Shown here piece after piece: positions 60,928 through 64,000 of a stretch of DNA of 64,000 nucleotides. A program made the translations under genes and the position numbers. A model generated the notes under the pieces. It did no database searches. It was not told the origin of the DNA and saw nothing but the letters and a program-made list of their open reading frames with translations. Within the stretch, counting starts at the first letter, position 1. Each line of letters begins with the position of its first letter. Origin of the DNA: Porphyrobacter sp. GA68 (GTDB taxonomy: Bacteria; Pseudomonadota; Alphaproteobacteria; Sphingomonadales; Sphingomonadaceae); the NCBI RefSeq assembly GCF_022605525.1, contig NZ_JAKQYJ010000001.1, positions 62,001 to 126,000 of the forward strand, in the 5' to 3' direction.

Positions 60928-63026
60928 CCCGCCGGCTTTTCGCAAACCCTGGCGCACTCGCGCTGCCGCTGGGCATTCTCATGCTGATCGTGCTGATGGT
61001 GTTGCCGATCCCGACGCTGCTGCTGGACGCGCTGTTCGTGTTCAACATCGGCCTGTCGATCGCCATTCTCATGACAGCCATGAACGCGGCCAAGCCGCTG
61101 GACTTTTCCGCCTTTCCCTCGGTTCTCCTGTTCGCCACCCTCTTGCGCCTGGCCTTGAACGTTGCCTCGACCCGGATTGTGCTGGTCAGCGGTCACGAGG
61201 GCGAGGCAGCCGCCGGACAGGTCATCGAAAGCTTCGCCGCGTTCCTGATCGCGGGCAACTTCGCCGTCGGCCTGTTCGTGTTCATCATCCTGCTCATCAT
61301 CAACATGGTCGTAATCACCAAGGGCGCGGGGCGCGTTTCCGAAGTTTCCGCCCGCTTCACCCTGGATGCCATGCCGGGCAAGCAGATGGCCATCGACGCC
61401 GACATCGCCGCCGGGCTGATGAGCCCGGATGAAGCGCGCAGACGCCGTGCAGAGGTAGCCACGGAAGCCGATTTCTACGGGGCCATGGATGGTTCGTCCA
61501 AGTTCGTGAAGGGCGATGCAATCGCCGGGTTGCTGATCCTGGGGATCAACATCATTGCGGGATTCTGCCTCGGCATGATCAGCCACGGTCTGTCCGCAGG
61601 CGAAGCGGCAGAAGTTTACGTCACTCTGGCAGTTGGCGATGCCCTGGTGGCGCAGGTTCCCGCCCTGCTGCTGTCGATCGCCGCAGCCATGATCGTGACC
61701 CGCGTTGCCGACAAGGATGATCTGGCCGGTCAAATCGGCGGCCAGTTTGCCGATCCGCGCAGCTGGCTGCCGGTGGCAGGTGTGCTGTTGGCCATGGGCT
61801 GCATTCCAGCCATGCCGCAGACCATTTTCCTGCCCGCCGGCGCCTTCGCCTTCTGGCTTTACCGCACGCTGAGGAAGCGGGCAGAGCGCCCTGCGCCCGT
61901 CGAGGAAGCCGAAAGCATATCGCCCGAGAAAATCGGCATCGAAGAAGTCAGCGACCAGACGCTCGTGACCATCGAACTGGGGTATGGCCTGGTGCATCTG
62001 GTCAACGAAGCGCGCGGCTCTCCCCTGGTGTCCCGGATCACGGGAGTGCGCAAACAATTATCGCAGGAGTTCGGCTTTGTTGTGCCCCGCTTCCGCCTGC
62101 GGGACAGCTTTACCGTTGCCCCCAATGATTACCGCATCCTGTTGGGCGGCATACCGGTCGGAGCCGCAACTTTGCGCCCTGACCGGCTGCTCGCTATCGA
62201 CACAGGAGACGCGGGGCAGCACCATGGCCTGTCCGGGGACGCAGCGGTCGACCCCAGCTTCGGCTGCCCCGCCCTGTGGATCGCGCCGCAGGAACGCGAT
62301 CATGCGATTGCCGAAGGGTTTCTGGCGGTTGACCCGGGAACAGTGATCGCAACGCACCTCAATCATCTGCTGCGCCAGCGTGGCCCATCCCTGCTGGGGC
62401 CGGAGGAGGTGCGGGCGCTGCTCGACGCGGTGCGCAACCAGTCACCGGGACTGGTGGAGGCGTTGACGCCCGATCCGCTGTCACTGGCGGCGCTGACGCG
62501 CCTGCTGCGCACCCTGCTGGCCGACGGAATCACACTGGGTCATCCTCTGCCCATTCTCTCCAGCATCGCTTTGGCCCTGCAGATCACCCAGGACTTCGAC
62601 CGGGTCGTCGACCGTGTGCGTGCCGACCTTGGCGAGTGGCTGGTCGCGCAGGTGTGCGCGCCGGGCGAGACGCTCCCGGTCCTGACCCTCGCCGCAGAAT
62701 TGGAAGCAGCCATCCTTGCGGGTCCGCGCGAACCCGTCACGGGACACCCCGTCCTGGAGGCCCATCACGCGCAGGCGATCGGCCGACAGGTGGCCGAGAT
62801 CGCGGACCGGCTGGCGCAGGGGCGTTCCCCCGCGCTGGTGGTGCAACCGCCCGTTCGCCGAGTGGTGGCCGACCTCCTGCGCACGCGCGCGCCTGGCTGT
62901 CTCGTCATCTCGATTGCCGAACTGCCGCCACGCCAGGCGGTGGAGATCATCGCCACCGTGAGCGCCGTCGCCAGCGACGCCAATCCGCCCGCAACCCGCC
63001 CCGGCCAGGAAGTACTGCCCGCATGA
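60924..63026 (+). CDS. flhA: Flagellar export gate protein FlhA
   Basis: A 700-residue protein. The N-terminal half has eight membrane helices with DFSAFPSVLLFATLLRLALNVASTR and the FHIPEP-type segment FVKGDAIAGLLILGINIIAGF. The C-terminal cytosolic ring domain follows. A GTG start overlaps the transglycosylase stop by four bases. Forms the export gate of the flagellar secretion system. Confidence 0.95.
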   Translation: MTRRLFANPGALALPLGILMLIVLMVLPIPTLLLDALFVFNIGLSIAILMTAMNAAKPLDFSAFPSVLLFATLLRLALNVASTRIVLVSGHEGEAAAGQVIESFAAFLIAGNFAVGLFVFIILLIINMVVITKGAGRVSEVSARFTLDAMPGKQMAIDADIAAGLMSPDEARRRRAEVATEADFYGAMDGSSKFVKGDAIAGLLILGINIIAGFCLGMISHGLSAGEAAEVYVTLAVGDALVAQVPALLLSIAAAMIVTRVADKDDLAGQIGGQFADPRSWLPVAGVLLAMGCIPAMPQTIFLPAGAFAFWLYRTLRKRAERPAPVEEAESISPEKIGIEEVSDQTLVTIELGYGLVHLVNEARGSPLVSRITGVRKQLSQEFGFVVPRFRLRDSFTVAPNDYRILLGGIPVGAATLRPDRLLAIDTGDAGQHHGLSGDAAVDPSFGCPALWIAPQERDHAIAEGFLAVDPGTVIATHLNHLLRQRGPSLLGPEEVRALLDAVRNQSPGLVEALTPDPLSLAALTRLLRTLLADGITLGHPLPILSSIALALQITQDFDRVVDRVRADLGEWLVAQVCAPGETLPVLTLAAELEAAILAGPREPVTGHPVLEAHHAQAIGRQVAEIADRLAQGRSPALVVQPPVRRVVADLLRTRAPGCLVISIAELPPRQAVEIIATVSAVASDANPPATRPGQEVLPA

Positions 63027-63667
63027 AAATCGATCATTCCCAGCTTACCGTCGCCCACGCCTATTGCGACAAGCTTGTCGTTGAAGACCGTCTGCGCCGC
63101 TTCATGCCGATGGTCCGCAAGGCCGCCTGGCATATTCACGGCGGCATGGGGGGCGGGCCCGATCTCGACGACCTGATCCAGGTCGGTTCCATCGCGCTTC
63201 TGGAATGCGCCCGGCGGCATGCACGCCCGACAGAGGACGGCTTTGCCGCCTACGCCAAGTTGCGCGTGCGCGGGGCGATGATCGATGCGCTGCGCAAGGC
63301 GGTACCGGGCAGCAGGGGCAGCACCGCTCGCAGCCGCCGGGATGACCCCGGTGGCGCGCGCCGTAGCGAAGCAAAGCCGTCGATGCGCTTGACATCTCTG
63401 GACCGCGAATACGATGACAGAAGCGAGTACTTCGCCGACCGGGCGCCGGACGCCTTTGCCCGGCTCAGCGAAGCGCAGGACGCGGTAAAGCTGGCTGCGG
63501 TTCTGCGCGCCCTGCCCGAGCGGCTGCAACTGGTGCTGCAACTCTATTTCCTGGAGGAGATGAACCTCTCGGAAATCGCTGCCGTCCTGGATGTGAGCGT
63601 TCCTCGAGTGCACCAGTTGAAGGCGCAGGCACTCGCCAAGGTCCGGGACCGGATGCAGGTGCCCTAA
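63023..63667 (+). CDS. fliA: Flagellar sigma factor FliA (sigma-28)
   Basis: A 214-residue sigma factor. ATG at 63023 overlaps the flhA stop. DLDDLIQVGSIALLECARRH and FAAYAKLRVRGAMIDALRK are region 2; LPERLQLVLQLYFLEEMNLSEIAAVLDVSVPRVHQLKAQAL is region 4. The linker between them is basic and Ser/Arg-rich. It directs late flagellar genes and is held by FlgM. It converges with the fliS-like gene with a four-base overlap. Confidence 0.93.
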   Translation: MKIDHSQLTVAHAYCDKLVVEDRLRRFMPMVRKAAWHIHGGMGGGPDLDDLIQVGSIALLECARRHARPTEDGFAAYAKLRVRGAMIDALRKAVPGSRGSTARSRRDDPGGARRSEAKPSMRLTSLDREYDDRSEYFADRAPDAFARLSEAQDAVKLAAVLRALPERLQLVLQLYFLEEMNLSEIAAVLDVSVPRVHQLKAQALAKVRDRMQVP

Positions 63668-64000
63668 AGCGTCCGGTCCGCCTGCCGCGGGCAGGTGATG
63701 CCGAACGCGTCAGCCAACTCAGCAAGGTCGGCGCTGACTTCGGCTACCGCACCCGCGTCGAATCGGATCAGGGTTCTCGTGAGCCGTGCAGCCGCGCTGC
63801 CATACAGGGTAAGCAACGCGCCACCCAAGGGGTGCTGCTGATCAATGCCCATGCGCAGCGCGTGGATGCCGCTGATCGCTTTTGCCAAAGCGGTGTTGCG
63901 CCGCCTGCGGTCTCCTTTGTCATGCCACAGCAAGGCCCGGTCCAGCGAACCAACAGCTTCAGCCAGACACAGCTTGATGAGTTGGCGGGCATCGCCGCCC
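63664..64000 (-). CDS. fliS: Partial FliS-like export chaperone
   Basis: The right edge of the window cuts this minus-strand gene. The frame is open from the edge and the first residues LIKLCLAEAVGSLDRALLWHDKGD and then ALTLYGSAAARLTRTLIR resemble the helical FliS chaperone for flagellin; LLTLYGS matches the FliS late helix. Its start is beyond the window. Confidence 0.6.
   Translation of the reverse strand, partial: GGDARQLIKLCLAEAVGSLDRALLWHDKGDRRRRNTALAKAISGIHALRMGIDQQHPLGGALLTLYGSAAARLTRTLIRFDAGAVAEVSADLAELADAFGITCPRQADRTL

Overview
The window is GC-rich, densely packed bacterial DNA. The large TonB-dependent receptors, CopA/CopB/CopC/CopD set, DUF418 protein, CueR-linked copper ATPase and flagellar gene order all point to an alphaproteobacterium, most likely a member of the Sphingomonadales; this is inference, since no rRNA or other marker gene is present.

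Layout. Positions 1-8300 carry a ten-gene minus-strand copper operon: two small Cys/His/Met-rich proteins, multicopper oxidase copA, outer-membrane copB, then NTF2-like, DUF2231, DUF305, DUF411, DUF4198 and a DUF305 lipoprotein. Positions 8560-10300 hold a divergent MerR unit that faces a glutaredoxin-MauE fusion across a merT-like promoter. From 10500 to 12600 there are a small His/Arg-rich secreted protein, an ORF ending in a copper-type tag, and a glycosyltransferase. From 12900 to 20600 lies an amino-acid module: Cys/Met-type lyase, LysR regulator, APC permease, threonine-synthase-like enzyme and TonB receptor. From 20800 to 33700 there is a second copper region: a copper-storage protein, DUF418, copD, copC, copB2, copA2, a cnrYXH-like ECF signalling cassette, a DUF4198 protein and another TonB receptor. 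From 34000 to 39600 there are cueR, a copper P-type ATPase and an ars operon (arsR, arsI, arsC, acr3). From 39600 to 45100 the DNA is a scarred accessory zone with an IS256 remnant, a META lipoprotein, a barrel protein/amidohydrolase pair, a decayed serine recombinase and type I restriction remnants. From 45100 to 49000 there is a polysaccharide unit (two glycosyltransferases, one flippase). From 49100 to 64000 lies a flagellar cluster: flgBCDEFGHIJKL-motAB on the minus strand, and divergently flgA-flgM-flgN-lytic transglycosylase-flhA-fliA, with the end of a fliS-like gene at the right edge.

How it fits together. The metal genes form layered copper defence: cytosolic export (ATPase with CueR), cytosolic storage (Csp-like), periplasmic oxidation and binding (CopA, CopC, small Cys/His proteins), and outer-membrane sequestration (CopB). 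A CnrX-like periplasmic sensor and ECF sigma factor stand divergent to copA2 and may control it. An unusual 11-residue motif of the form C-x-P-E-H-x3-G-H-C is repeated five times in CopB1 and recurs, in variant form, as the exact C-terminus of two other predicted proteins.

Several genes are broken: arsI and arsR each need a frame change, a P-type ATPase remnant, an MBL-fold remnant and a sterol-desaturase remnant lie near the metal loci, and recombinase and HsdR scraps lie near 44000. This suggests an island assembled by repeated recombination.
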